Part shown: positions 16,650-24,849 of the stretch, in pieces
Numbering within the stretch: the stretch's first letter is position 1
How the letters are laid out: every line of letters begins with the position of its first letter
Assembly (NCBI RefSeq): GCF_019956555.1
Contig: NZ_JAHBDQ010000007.1
Coordinates: forward strand, 1-64,000
Length of the DNA: 64,000 bases
Reading direction: 5' to 3'
Origin: Pseudomonas sp. A-RE-19
GTDB lineage: Bacteria; Pseudomonadota; Gammaproteobacteria; Pseudomonadales; Pseudomonadaceae
Program-made: the position numbers and the translations under genes
Notes under the pieces: model-generated
Seen by the model: the letters and a program-made list of their open reading frames with translations, nothing else
The model's database searches: none
Told to the model about the DNA's origin: nothing

Positions 16650-17067
16650 TTCGCCTGCCGCTATGGCAATGGCCACGCTGACCTCTAAAGGACGGATGGC
16701 CCCTTCCAGCCGAGCTGCGCGCCTCACTAGGGCTTCGCGCCGGTGACCGCGTTCAGTTTGTCTCGTTAGAAAATGGCAGCTTTGAAATCGTGGCCGTCAC
16801 TTGTTCGGCCCGAGCGTTCAAAGGTTTAATCCGTAAACCGTCGAATCGATAAGCATCAGGATATGGCCCAGGCCTGCCCAGCACGCTAACCGTCACCTGC
16901 GTTGAACCTGTCCCCCATTTCAGCATCGTATCTACCGATACCACGCCCCGCCTTTCAAACATCCGTTTTCAGGATGGTGCCGCTGGGGCCATCGATACAC
17001 GTACGCGCCCTTGAGTGGCTGCAAGCGCTCGGGTAATGTCATTAGACCCATAGGACAGAGCACGCTC
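16650..17067. other. Gap between dusA and tal
   Basis: About 420 bases. A 69-codon minus-strand frame (16753-16962; ending LPFSNETN) has plausible composition ([20 protein letters not shown]) and could be the end of a broken gene, but stops block any upstream extension and I do not recognise it. The tal promoter should lie near 17000-17060. Confidence 0.3.
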
Positions 17068-17994
17068 ATGACTTCCAAGCTGGAACAACTCAAACAAATG
17101 ACTACCGTGGTTGCCGACACCGGCGACTTCGAAGCAATCGCTCGCGTTAAACCCGTGGACGCTACCACCAACCCTTCCCTGCTGCTCAAAGCGGCGGCCA
17201 TTCCCGCTTATGCCGAGTTGCTGAACGCTTGCGTTCACGACTGCAAGGGCGATGTGGGCCTGGCCAGCGACCGTTTTGGCGTTGCGGTAGGGCAAGAAAT
17301 TCTGAAGGTTGTACCCGGTCGCATTTCCACTGAAGTGGATGCGCGCCTGTCGTTCGACACTGACGCCGTATTGAAGCGTGCGCACCGTCTGATCGACCTG
17401 TACGACAAGGCAGGCGTTGGCCGTGACCGTGTGCTGATCAAGATCGCTTCGACCTGGGAAGGCATTCGCGCTGCCGAGACGCTGGAAAAGGAAGGCATTC
17501 AGTGCAACCTGACGCTGCTGTTTTCCTTCGCTCAGGCGGCCGCATGTGCCGATGCCGGAGTGTTTCTGATTTCGCCGTTCGTGGGCCGCATCTACGACTG
17601 GTACAAGAAAGCCACCGGCAACGACTACACCGGCGCGGATGATCCGGGCGTGCAGTCGGTGACGCGTATCTACAACTACTACAAAGCCAATGACTACAAG
17701 ACTGTGGTGATGGGCGCGAGCTTCCGTAATCTGAATCAGATCGAGCAGTTGGCCGGTTGTGATCGTCTGACCGTTAGCCCGGAGCTGCTGGAGAAGCTGG
17801 CAGCGGATACTGGCAAGCTGGAGCGCAAATTGGCGCCGGGGCATGCTGGTGAAGCGCGTCTGAGCTTGAATGAAGCACAGTTCCGTTGGTTGTCCAACGA
17901 AGATGCCATGGCCACCGAGAAACTGGCTGAGGGGATTCGTCAGTTTGCTCGGGATCAGGAGAAGCTTGAGGCGTTGTTGCAGGCCAAGCTGTGA
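17068..17994 (+). CDS. tal: Transaldolase
   Basis: A 308-residue transaldolase of the TalA/TalB type. It moves a dihydroxyacetone unit between sugar phosphates in the non-oxidative pentose phosphate pathway. Motifs: [14 protein letters not shown] at the N-terminus, [16 protein letters not shown] with the Schiff-base Lys, [19 protein letters not shown] and [13 protein letters not shown]. The ATG at 17068 follows a ribosome-binding sequence (taggaca); an earlier in-frame start lacks family similarity. A strong terminator follows at 18011. Confidence 0.97.
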   Translation: MTSKLEQLKQMTTVVADTGDFEAIARVKPVDATTNPSLLLKAAAIPAYAELLNACVHDCKGDVGLASDRFGVAVGQEILKVVPGRISTEVDARLSFDTDAVLKRAHRLIDLYDKAGVGRDRVLIKIASTWEGIRAAETLEKEGIQCNLTLLFSFAQAAACADAGVFLISPFVGRIYDWYKKATGNDYTGADDPGVQSVTRIYNYYKANDYKTVVMGASFRNLNQIEQLAGCDRLTVSPELLEKLAADTGKLERKLAPGHAGEARLSLNEAQFRWLSNEDAMATEKLAEGIRQFARDQEKLEALLQAKL

Positions 17995-18010
17995 TCTAGT
18001 TTGTAGTGTC

Positions 18011-18046
18011 AAAAAGGGCGAACCTTAGCGGGTTCGCCCTTTTTTG
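18011..18046 (+). terminator. Rho-independent terminator of tal
   Basis: gggcgaacc (18016-18024) and ggttcgccc (18031-18039) form a 9-base stem followed by a run of seven T. Confidence 0.92.
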
Positions 18047-18104
18047 TGCGCGTTTGGTAGTGGGGATTGGGTTGGCTTCGCGCTGGTGGCCGTGGTGGGT
18101 GGGC

Positions 18105-18190
18105 GGACGCCTTCGCGGGCAAGCCCGTTCCCACAGGATTTATGGTATGGCTGAGATTGGTGTGGAAGCGAGCCTGCTCGCGACGGGGGC
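18105..18190. repeat. REP pair between tal and rssC
   Basis: Two REP units in opposite orientation: ttcgcgggcaagcccgttcc at 18112-18131 and gaagcgagcctgctcgcgac from 18164. These are the usual Pseudomonas extragenic palindromes. The copies differ in the loop (ggcaag and gcctgc types). Confidence 0.85.
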
Positions 18191-18217
18191 AGAGCAGCCC
18201 TCCATCACTTCAAAGGA

Positions 18218-18700
18218 TCAATGCCGCTCCAGCGCATTCACCAGGTCATGGAACGCCTCACGGTTGGAGTCGTTCAGGCCCATGAGGATTTTGTGCGCTT
18301 CGAGGACTTTGACGCGTACCACTTCTTCGGACTGATCCTGGTCTGGCAGGTCGGTCAGGCATTCAGGGCATGGGATCGGGCGATCAACGATGTTGAACAC
18401 CTGCTCGAAGCCCATGGACTGCAGCAGACGGGTAATGTCTTCGTGGGTGGTGACGACGGTCGGCAGCAAGCCGACCTTTTGCCGCGACAGGATCGACAGT
18501 TTGGCCAGCAGGCCCAGGGTGGTGCTGTCGATGCTGCGGGTTTCGGTCAGGTCGATCACGATGGCGTTGAAATTCAACGCAGTGAAGATCCGCTCAATAG
18601 TCGCATCCAACGCCGAACACAGGGTCAGGCGAACTTCACCGACGAACTTCAGGACGAAGGTGCCGTCCTGCTCGGCGAACTGGATTCTACCGGTACTCAT
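18218..18700 (-). CDS. rssC: STAS-domain anti-anti-sigma factor RssC
   Basis: A 160-residue protein with a STAS domain (residues 1 to about 110). The conserved phosphorylation loop is TRSIDSTTLGLLAKLS, followed by a short C-terminal tail with two Cys (PIPCPECLTDLP). In P. aeruginosa the homologue next to tal is controlled by RssB and releases a sigma factor from an anti-sigma factor. The start codon overlaps the rssB stop (TAATG), so the two are co-translated. Confidence 0.85.
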   Translation of the reverse strand: MSTGRIQFAEQDGTFVLKFVGEVRLTLCSALDATIERIFTALNFNAIVIDLTETRSIDSTTLGLLAKLSILSRQKVGLLPTVVTTHEDITRLLQSMGFEQVFNIVDRPIPCPECLTDLPDQDQSEEVVRVKVLEAHKILMGLNDSNREAFHDLVNALERH

Positions 18701-19881
18701 TAAAGATTCCTGCTCAACACCAACAGGGCGATATCATCCGGCATCTCCCCTAGCGTGGCCAATCCAAAAACCTGGCGCAGACCATCCAGGCTGCCGCCCG
18801 CTGCCTTCACCCGTTGAGGCAAGGCAGCTTCTTTATCTTTGAGTGTGGGTTCTGGCAAAAGGTCCAAAATGCCATCAGACATCAGCGTCAAGCTGAACAC
18901 TGGCGGCAATTCCAGTACGTGGTCTTCGTAGGTGGCTTCATTGAAGAGGCCCACCGGCAAACCGCGCCCTTCCAGGTAACGAACACTGTCTGGCGTGTAC
19001 AACACAGGCAACGGCAGATGACCGCCGATGCTATAGGTCAACAAACCGGTCTCCTCGTCGATGACTCCACCGACCATTGTGACGTGTTTACCCAGCTTAC
19101 AACTGATCAGGCCCCGGTTGATATGACCAAGGACCTCTGAAGGCTTGAACTCCGGCAATGTGCCGTTGCGCTTGGATTCGAACAGCAAGCGCGTAGTCAT
19201 GAACTTCAGCAACACGGTGACGAAGGCTGAAGAAGCGCCATGACCGGAAACGTCCGCCAGGTAAAACGCTACCCGACGCTCATCGACCCGAAAGTAATCG
19301 ACGAAATCGCCCGACAGGTACAGCGACGGGATGATCTGGTGCGCAAACTGGAACTCGTTGATGCTCCAGGGGCTGACCGGCAGCATGTTCATCTGCACCT
19401 GGCGACCGGCGTTCTGGTCTTCCTGGAGCAGGTTCAGGCTGGCTTCGAGCTGGCGGTTGGCCTTTTCCAGCTTCTCGCGATAGCGCTGGTTTTCCAGCAG
19501 CAGGCGCGCACGATCCAGGGCCCGACGCACGGAGTGCTCGAGCACGGCCAGATCTTCGAGAGGCTTGATCAGGTAGTCCGCCGCGCCCAGGCGCAGGGCC
19601 TCGACCGCGTCGTTCATCACGCCCGCACCCGACACCACGATCACCGGGGTTTGCGGCGACAGCTCGGTGGTCTGGCGAATGAGTTCGAGTCCGCCCATCT
19701 GCGGCATGCGCAGATCGCAGATGACCAAGTCGGGCTTGTCTTGCTCGAATATCTGAAGACCCTGCTGGCCATTGCTGGCCTGCAGGACACTGAAACCACT
19801 GTCTTCCAAGTAGGCCGCGAGGCTCGCGCGCACTACTTCGTCATCATCGATTATCAGCAGCGTGGCACTGGTTTTTGGCAT
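18700..19881 (-). CDS. rssB: Response regulator with PP2C phosphatase domain RssB
   Basis: A 393-residue two-domain protein. Residues 1-125 form a receiver domain with the phospho-acceptor Asp56 (VICDLRMPQMGG). A coiled linker follows (about 130-170; RYREKLEKANRQLEASLNLLQE). The C-terminal half is a SpoIIE/PP2C-type phosphatase (FYLADVSGHGASSAFVTVLL; LTLMSDGILDLLPEP). It probably dephosphorylates RssC. The start MPKTSATLLIIDDDE is chosen because the 32 residues before it in the open frame lack receiver-domain character. The gene precedes rssC in one operon. Confidence 0.9.
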   Translation of the reverse strand: MPKTSATLLIIDDDEVVRASLAAYLEDSGFSVLQASNGQQGLQIFEQDKPDLVICDLRMPQMGGLELIRQTTELSPQTPVIVVSGAGVMNDAVEALRLGAADYLIKPLEDLAVLEHSVRRALDRARLLLENQRYREKLEKANRQLEASLNLLQEDQNAGRQVQMNMLPVSPWSINEFQFAHQIIPSLYLSGDFVDYFRVDERRVAFYLADVSGHGASSAFVTVLLKFMTTRLLFESKRNGTLPEFKPSEVLGHINRGLISCKLGKHVTMVGGVIDEETGLLTYSIGGHLPLPVLYTPDSVRYLEGRGLPVGLFNEATYEDHVLELPPVFSLTLMSDGILDLLPEPTLKDKEAALPQRVKAAGGSLDGLRQVFGLATLGEMPDDIALLVLSRNL

Positions 19882-20158
19882 GTGGGCAAACGGCGCCAGA
19901 ATTAGGTTGGCGTAGCAGGCTGGGCATTCGGCCCTGCACACACTACTGGATTCGCTTTCTAGCCTCTCTGACTGCACCGTTTTCGAGCGTTTGCCCTACT
20001 CACAGGTACACCAAAGGTGCCCTTCTAAGGCGCAGACGGTACTCCCATCCGCGAGGCGTTTCAAGCTCACGCCGATGGTCGCTTGACGTCTTTACTTGTC
20101 AAATCACCGAGAGTTATAAGAACAGGCAAAACCGTAACCCAATGGAAGGATCGAGCCC

Positions 20159-20458
20159 ATGAGCCAAACTGATCGGGACTACAGCGAAAAGCGCGATTTC
20201 ATCCGCATGCGAGTCGATGCCGATGTGTCGCTGATTCATGAAGGCGACGAGGTACCAGCCGTCTGCATCGACCTTTCCAGCAGTGGCATGCAGGTTGAAG
20301 CGCCCCGTGTATTCAATGTCGGTGACCGGCTCAGCGTGCGGATCGATTCCGATCACGCGGCGCTCAAAGGCCTTGAGGCCGACACCGAGGTAGTGTGGGT
20401 GAAAGCACAGGACGGTGGCAGTCAGAAACTCGGGCTTACAATCCTGAAGATGAAATAA
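20159..20458 (+). CDS. PilZ-domain protein (c-di-GMP receptor candidate)
   Basis: A 99-residue single-domain PilZ protein. The RxxxR motif (RDFIR, residues 12-16) and the DxSxxG motif (DLSSSGMQV) needed for cyclic-di-GMP binding are both present. It is divergent from rssB and lies before a convergent mlaA gene, with a shared terminator between them. The partner it controls cannot be read from the sequence. Confidence 0.9.
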   Translation: MSQTDRDYSEKRDFIRMRVDADVSLIHEGDEVPAVCIDLSSSGMQVEAPRVFNVGDRLSVRIDSDHAALKGLEADTEVVWVKAQDGGSQKLGLTILKMK

Positions 20459-20487
20459 CCACCGATTTATCCCCAGACCAAACGAAA

Positions 20488-20512
20488 GAAGGCGGCCAAA
20501 ATGGCCGCCTTC
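20488..20512. terminator. Shared terminator between the PilZ gene and mlaA
   Basis: gaaggcggcc (20488-20497) pairs with ggccgccttc (20503-20512) around a 5-base loop. It lies between two convergent genes. A partly T-rich tract follows on the minus strand, so it best serves mlaA. Confidence 0.8.
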
Positions 20513-20530
20513 CTGGTTTACTGGTCGAGA

Positions 20531-21220
20531 TTAAAAATCGTCTTCGACCTTGCCGTCCTTGACCTTGAATTCGCGGTTTTGCAGGTATGCATTGCGAATG
20601 AAGGTGTATTTGTCGCCAGTGATCAGTTTCTCGGCCGACAGCAGGCTGGCGCGGGTGTCGACGATGTTCAGGCCGAAGATCGAGTTACGCACCGGTATAT
20701 CGTTGATGTAAGGGTACGGGCCGGTATAGCCGTCGACATACCTGGAAGGCGTATCACGCAAGGTGCTTGGGCCCAGGAACGGCAGCATCACGTAGGGGCC
20801 GCTGCCCACGCCCCAGTAGCCGAGGGTCTGGCCGAAGTCTTCATCATTGCGATGCAGGCCCATCCGGGTGCCCACGTCGAAGAAGCCCAGCAGGCCGAAG
20901 GTGGTGTTGAAGATCAAACGCGCGGTGTCGACACCAGCCGCGGCGGGCTTGGCCTGCAATACATCGTTGGCGAGGTTGGTCACGTCGCCGACGTTGCGGA
21001 ACATGTTGTGGATGCCATCTTCCAGAAATTGCGGCGTAACGAATTGATAGCCTTGAGCCAACGGCTTCAATGCGTAGGTGTCGATAAAGTCGTTGAACTT
21101 GTAGATCGGGCGGTTGACGCTTTCCCAAGGGTCTTCTTCCGTGGCAGCCTGGGCCGCGAACGGAACCAGCAATACACTGGCACACATACAAAGCTGAGCG
21201 AGATGATTGCTCCAGCGCAT
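20531..21220 (-). CDS. mlaA: MlaA (VacJ) outer-membrane lipid asymmetry protein
   Basis: A 229-residue MlaA/VacJ protein that removes misplaced phospholipids from the outer leaflet of the outer membrane and passes them to MlaC. Conserved blocks: DPWESVNRPIYKFND, LIFNTTFGLLGFFDVG, FGQTLGYWGVGSGPYVMLPFLGPST and RDTPSRYVD. The start MRWSNHLAQL is used because the longer frame adds a non-signal N-terminus. Unlike E. coli MlaA, no lipobox Cys is seen at the signal cleavage point (FAAQA then ATEED), so it may not be a lipoprotein. Confidence 0.92.
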   Translation of the reverse strand: MRWSNHLAQLCMCASVLLVPFAAQAATEEDPWESVNRPIYKFNDFIDTYALKPLAQGYQFVTPQFLEDGIHNMFRNVGDVTNLANDVLQAKPAAAGVDTARLIFNTTFGLLGFFDVGTRMGLHRNDEDFGQTLGYWGVGSGPYVMLPFLGPSTLRDTPSRYVDGYTGPYPYINDIPVRNSIFGLNIVDTRASLLSAEKLITGDKYTFIRNAYLQNREFKVKDGKVEDDF

Positions 21221-21419
21221 AGAAAACTCCTTGGATTCGTACTGGCGCGGGCGCTTGGCCCAGTCGCAAAGATCGCTAGTATATGACGGAAAACCCTGTT
21301 TAGGCAGCACCGTGCGCGATGGCCTACAGATGATTCGTTTGACTGCGCGCCATTCATATCGATGTCACTCAACTGTCACCGTCCACGAATAGCCTTGTCG
21401 CTATTTCAAGGATGTTGAT

Positions 21420-22040
21420 ATGCCACGCACTGAAGCCTCGCCACTCATCGCTCCCCGCCTGACCGCTGTATTGTTCGGCCTCAGCGGATGTCTGGTGGAT
21501 TTCGGCGCACGCACCCGCCAACCCGGTACATTGACTGCCGAGCATGCCGAGGTCACGCTCGGCGCTTTGGATAGCCTGTCCAGCTTGCAACGCCAGCAAA
21601 TCCCTTGCGCCTGGCTCGACGAACTCCCCCCTGCCCTCAGCCACGCTTTGGCTGCCGCACTCCCCGACTGGATCAAACCTTCGCAATACCCGGCAACAAT
21701 TAATCCATGGCCCGCGCCGAATGCCTGCTGGCAAGCCTTGATGGCGTTGAATGTCGAACGTCTGGACGGCTGCGTGCTGGTCAGTGGCGAACCGCGGCTG
21801 CTGCAATCGGGCCTGAATGCCGGGTTGTGGACCATTGGCCTGGCGTCCTGCGGCTCGTTGTGCGGGCTGGCTCCAAGCGAATGGCAGGCCTTGAGTCAAA
21901 AGGAACGGGAACACCTGCGCGGCAAGGCGACGATGCAGTTGTTTGGCCTGGGCGTGCATTCGGTGATCGATCATCTGGGCGAACTCGACACTTGCCTGGC
22001 CGATATCAGCCTGCGTCGAGTCAAGGGCGAGAAGCCCTGA
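21420..22040 (+). CDS. HAD-superfamily, phosphonatase-like protein lacking the nucleophile
   Basis: A 206-residue protein with the layout of phosphonoacetaldehyde hydrolase (PhnX)-like HAD proteins: a motif-I region AVLFGLSGCLVDFGA, then PSQYPATINPWPAPNACWQALMALNVERLDGCVLVSGEP with the PWP..CWQ.L pattern. In active PhnX the first motif is FDWAGT. Here the nucleophile Asp position is Gly (residue 20), so ordinary HAD phosphatase chemistry is not expected. A member of this family lies at the equivalent place in P. aeruginosa. It is divergent from mlaA. The role is unknown. Confidence 0.75.
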   Translation: MPRTEASPLIAPRLTAVLFGLSGCLVDFGARTRQPGTLTAEHAEVTLGALDSLSSLQRQQIPCAWLDELPPALSHALAAALPDWIKPSQYPATINPWPAPNACWQALMALNVERLDGCVLVSGEPRLLQSGLNAGLWTIGLASCGSLCGLAPSEWQALSQKEREHLRGKATMQLFGLGVHSVIDHLGELDTCLADISLRRVKGEKP

Positions 22041-22149
22041 TCGAGATCATGCAGTTTGCCCGGGAGTGGATTAATCTAAAGGTCAGCCATAGACCTTTGG
22101 CGCGCTGCTGCGGTCTATGCCAGTGCCTATCGATAAAAGGAAGAACGCC

Positions 22150-22413
22150 ATGTCTGCCCGCGAACTGCAAGAACAGCTCAATACTCTGCGCGAGCAATTG
22201 GAACAGAATCCACCGCTGTCCGAAGCCGAGCGCGAAAACCTGCACGCGCTGATGCAACAGATCGAGCTTGAGCTAGAACTCGAAACCAAAACCAAGGACT
22301 CCAGCCTGGCCGACGGCGTTAACCTGGCTGTCGAACGCTTCGAACTTGAACACCCCGTCATTGCCGGCACCTTGCGAAACATTGCGCAAACCTTGGGCAA
22401 CATGGGGATCTGA
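22150..22413 (+). CDS. DUF4404 family protein
   Basis: An 87-residue helical protein: MSARELQEQLNTLREQLEQNPPLSEAERENLHALMQQIELELE, then a conserved tail ERFELEHPVIAGTLRNIAQTLGNMGI. This is the DUF4404 pattern. No signal peptide or membrane segment is present. The start is chosen at MSAREL, since the longer frame adds an unrelated leader. Its function is unknown. A strong terminator follows directly. Confidence 0.88.
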   Translation: MSARELQEQLNTLREQLEQNPPLSEAERENLHALMQQIELELELETKTKDSSLADGVNLAVERFELEHPVIAGTLRNIAQTLGNMGI

Positions 22414-22429
22414 ACCCGCCAGATGCAAA

Positions 22430-22461
22430 AAAGCCCCGCTATTGATAGCGGGGCTTTTTGA
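22430..22461 (+). terminator. Rho-independent terminator after the DUF4404 gene
   Basis: agccccgct (22432-22440) and agcggggct (22447-22455) form a 9-base stem with a 6-base loop, followed by TTTTT. Confidence 0.93.
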
Positions 22462-22486
22462 TTTCTGCGACTTGAAATGCAATCCC

Positions 22487-22577
22487 TTGTGGGAGCGAGC
22501 CTGCTCGCGATGGCGGAGTATCAGTCAACATCAATGTTGAATGTGCCGGACTCATCGCGAGCAGGCTCGCTCCCACA
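22487..22577. repeat. REP pair (BIME) downstream of the DUF4404 gene
   Basis: Two inverted REP units (tgtgggagcgagcctgctcg and its complement) separated by a spacer with cagtcaacatcaatgttgaa. The same spacer core occurs at 33724-33815 and 57052-57141. Confidence 0.9.
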
Positions 22578-22585
22578 TTAGATCT

Positions 22586-23416
22586 TCATTGACGAACCAG
22601 ACGATGGTTCGGCAGTTGCACGTCTTCGGTGCTGCGATACGGGTTGATGTCCAACCCGCCGCGACGCACATACCGCGCATACACCGTCAGTTTCTCTGGC
22701 TTCAGCAACCGTTGCAGGTCGAGGAAAATCCGCTCCACGCATTGCTCATGGAAGTCCGAGTGCTGACGGAAGCTCACGATGTATTCCAGCAAACTCGCAT
22801 GATCCAGCGCCGCGCCGCGATACTCCACCGCCACGCTGCCCCAATCCGGCTGGCTGGTGACCGGGCAGTTGGATTTGAGCAAATGGCTGTGCACACACTC
22901 TTCAACGATCTGCGACTCATCGCACCGCAGCAGTTCCGGGCGCGGATGCTCATAGTTGCTGACGCTGATGTCCAGGTCATCGATGCACACACCCGGCAAC
23001 GCCACGACGCCTTCTGCCTCAACCTCTTTCAGGCTGCGAATCCGCACGCCCACCGGTTTGCCAGCCGCGGCCGAGAGGTCCTTCGCCAGCGTCGCTTCAA
23101 GGCTTGCGGTGTCGGCAAACGCTGTCTGGTTCAGCGAGTTGAGGTACAGCTTGAACGACTTCGACTCAATGATGTTCGGCGAATCCGCCGGAATGCTGAA
23201 TTCGCCAATCGCCACTACGGGCTTACCCGAAGGCAACAACCACGACAGTTCGAAGCAGTTCCAGAAATCCACACCCTTGTACGGCAGGGTTTCAGCCGTC
23301 AGGCCCAACTCGGCCCATTTCGCGGTGCGCGGGATCGGGAACAGCAAGGACGGCGTATAAGTGGCGATGTATTCGCTGGATTTGCCCAGCGGCGAATGTT
23401 CGGCTGCGGGATGCAT
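22586..23416 (-). CDS. queF: 7-cyano-7-deazaguanine reductase QueF
   Basis: A 276-residue NADPH-dependent reductase that turns preQ0 into preQ1 in queuosine biosynthesis. It is the long, duplicated-fold type. Motifs: [17 protein letters not shown] (QueF signature), [15 protein letters not shown] with the catalytic Cys184, and [14 protein letters not shown] for substrate binding. It lies 61 bases behind the cupredoxin gene on the same strand, with no terminator visible between them. It may therefore be co-transcribed with a copper-responsive gene. Confidence 0.96.
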   Translation of the reverse strand: MHPAAEHSPLGKSSEYIATYTPSLLFPIPRTAKWAELGLTAETLPYKGVDFWNCFELSWLLPSGKPVVAIGEFSIPADSPNIIESKSFKLYLNSLNQTAFADTASLEATLAKDLSAAAGKPVGVRIRSLKEVEAEGVVALPGVCIDDLDISVSNYEHPRPELLRCDESQIVEECVHSHLLKSNCPVTSQPDWGSVAVEYRGAALDHASLLEYIVSFRQHSDFHEQCVERIFLDLQRLLKPEKLTVYARYVRRGGLDINPYRSTEDVQLPNHRLVRQ

Positions 23417-23477
23417 GGCGGAAACCTGACTGAAGAATCAGCGGATTCTACCAGCCTTTGCTCCCGCCTTTGAGTGC

Positions 23478-24014
23478 TTACTGACTGACTGTCAGTTTGC
23501 CGACCATACCGGCCTGATAGTGACCAGGGACATTGCAGGCAAATTCCAGGTTGGTGGCTTTGGTGAAGGTCCAGGTCAGCTCGACGGTTTTGCCAGGCTC
23601 CACCAGCACACTGTTCGGGTCATCGTGTTTCATCCCATGCCCTTCAGAAGAATGGCTCATTCCAGCCATGGAGCCGTGGTCCATGGCCTTCATGCCTGTA
23701 GGCATCAGCATCCCGCTTTGCTGCATCTGGAGCATTTCCTGCTGATGACTGGCATGCATCGCCGCATCGCCGAGGTTGAATTCATGCAGCAATTGGCCTT
23801 TATTCACCAGTACAAAGTGAATGGTCTCACCAGCCTTGATCTCGATGGCTTTCGGATCGAACGACATATCGCCCATTACCACTTCAACGCTACGGGTAGC
23901 CTGGGCGGCCGGGGCCGGTTGGCCGAAGTCGTAGGTCTGCGCCGGCGAGGCCTCTAGCCCTACACTCAGTGTCAGCAAGCAAGCGGCCAGTACCAGACGA
24001 TTTCGCAAAAACAT
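23478..24014 (-). CDS. Periplasmic cupredoxin-like copper protein
   Basis: A 178-residue exported protein. A Sec signal covers about residues 1-22. The mature protein is a cupredoxin fold: VEVVMGDMSFDPKAIEIKAGETIHFVLVNKGQLLHEFNLGD, then a Met/His-rich insertion (TGMKAMDHGSMAGMSHSSEGHGMKHD), then TWTFTKATNLEFACNVPGHYQAGMVGKLTV. His of LLHEF, Cys and His of FACNVPGHYQAGM, and the last Met are the type-1 copper ligands. It is divergent from copR with a putative CopR site between. It probably buffers or oxidises periplasmic copper. P. aeruginosa has a related gene before copRS, with a small ptrA gene between; no such gene fits here. Confidence 0.92.
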   Translation of the reverse strand: MFLRNRLVLAACLLTLSVGLEASPAQTYDFGQPAPAAQATRSVEVVMGDMSFDPKAIEIKAGETIHFVLVNKGQLLHEFNLGDAAMHASHQQEMLQMQQSGMLMPTGMKAMDHGSMAGMSHSSEGHGMKHDDPNSVLVEPGKTVELTWTFTKATNLEFACNVPGHYQAGMVGKLTVSQ

Positions 24015-24090
24015 AGTCGTACTCCAACAAGATGAGGTTCAGCTTGTGGGAAACTCTAACCCGCAGCTACTGCCACCTACCTGACAGGCA

Positions 24091-24106
24091 GATTACAACT
24101 TTGTCA
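24091..24106 (-). promoter_or_regulatory. CopR-box-like element between cupredoxin gene and copRS
   Basis: On the minus strand tgacaaagttgtaatc, the counterpart of the element before copA. On the plus strand it is part of an inverted repeat, ctgaca (24081-24086) and tgtcag (24102-24107). It lies 76 bases from the cupredoxin start and 62 from copR, well placed to control both. Assignment to CopR is inference. Confidence 0.5.
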
Positions 24107-24168
24107 GGTTGGCCTGCATCGGCGTCGCCCACGGTATAACGCACCTGTTCCAACTGCCCGAGTCGCCC

Positions 24169-24849
24169 ATGAAACTGTTGATTGTCGAAGACCAGCCGAA
24201 AACCGGCCACTACCTGCGCCAAGGCTTGACCGAGGCCGGTTTCACCACCGAACTGGTGGCCGATGGCACCACCGGCCAGCAACTGGCGTTGAGCGGCGAT
24301 TATGCCTTGTTGATCCTTGATGTGATGCTGCCCGGCCGCGATGGCTGGCAGATTCTGCAAGCGGTGCGCGGTGCTGGCCTGGACACGCCGGTACTGTTTC
24401 TTACAGCGCGAGACGCAGTGGAGGACAGGGTTCACGGCCTCGAACTGGGCGCCGACGACTACCTGGTCAAACCGTTCGCCTTCTCCGAATTGCTGGCCCG
24501 GGTTCGTAGCCTGCTGCGTCGCGGCAGCGCCACGCCTCAGGAAACCAGCCTGCAACTGGCCGACTTGCGCCTGGACCTGATCCGCCGCCGGGTCGAGCGC
24601 AATGGTCAACGCATCGACCTCACCGCCAAGGAATTTGCCTTGCTGGAAATGCTCCTGCGGCGTCAGGGCGAAGTTCTGCCCAAGTCGCTGATCGCGTCTC
24701 AAGTGTGGGACATGAATTTCGACAGCGACACCAACGTCATCGAAGTGGCAATCCGCCGTTTGCGCCTGAAGATCGACGACGACTTCCCGAACAAGTTGAT
24801 TCACACCGTGCGCGGCATGGGCTACGTCCTTGAAGAGCGCCTCGCTTGA
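24169..24849 (+). CDS. copR: Copper response regulator CopR
   Basis: A 226-residue OmpR/PhoB-type regulator of the heavy-metal (CopR/CusR/PcoR) group. The receiver domain has phospho-acceptor Asp51 ([14 protein letters not shown]), TARD and the [19 protein letters not shown] switch. The C-terminal winged helix contains [40 protein letters not shown] and [11 protein letters not shown]. The start [10 protein letters not shown] is the family start. Its stop overlaps the copS start (TGATG), so sensor and regulator are coupled. It probably activates the cupredoxin gene and copABCD. Confidence 0.95.
   Translation: MKLLIVEDQPKTGHYLRQGLTEAGFTTELVADGTTGQQLALSGDYALLILDVMLPGRDGWQILQAVRGAGLDTPVLFLTARDAVEDRVHGLELGADDYLVKPFAFSELLARVRSLLRRGSATPQETSLQLADLRLDLIRRRVERNGQRIDLTAKEFALLEMLLRRQGEVLPKSLIASQVWDMNFDSDTNVIEVAIRRLRLKIDDDFPNKLIHTVRGMGYVLEERLA

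Noticed and set aside
16753..16962. 69-codon minus-strand frame between dusA and tal as a real gene
   Set aside because: It begins directly after a stop codon, has no ribosome-binding site and no recognised similarity; described only as part of the gap.
22489..22577. Inverted repeats as CRISPR or terminators
   Set aside because: They are paired REP palindromes; no regular repeat-spacer array and no T run follows them.
24109..24168. An upstream start for copR adding 20 residues
   Set aside because: The extra residues are not part of a receiver domain and would overlap the regulatory region; MKLLIVED is the standard family start.
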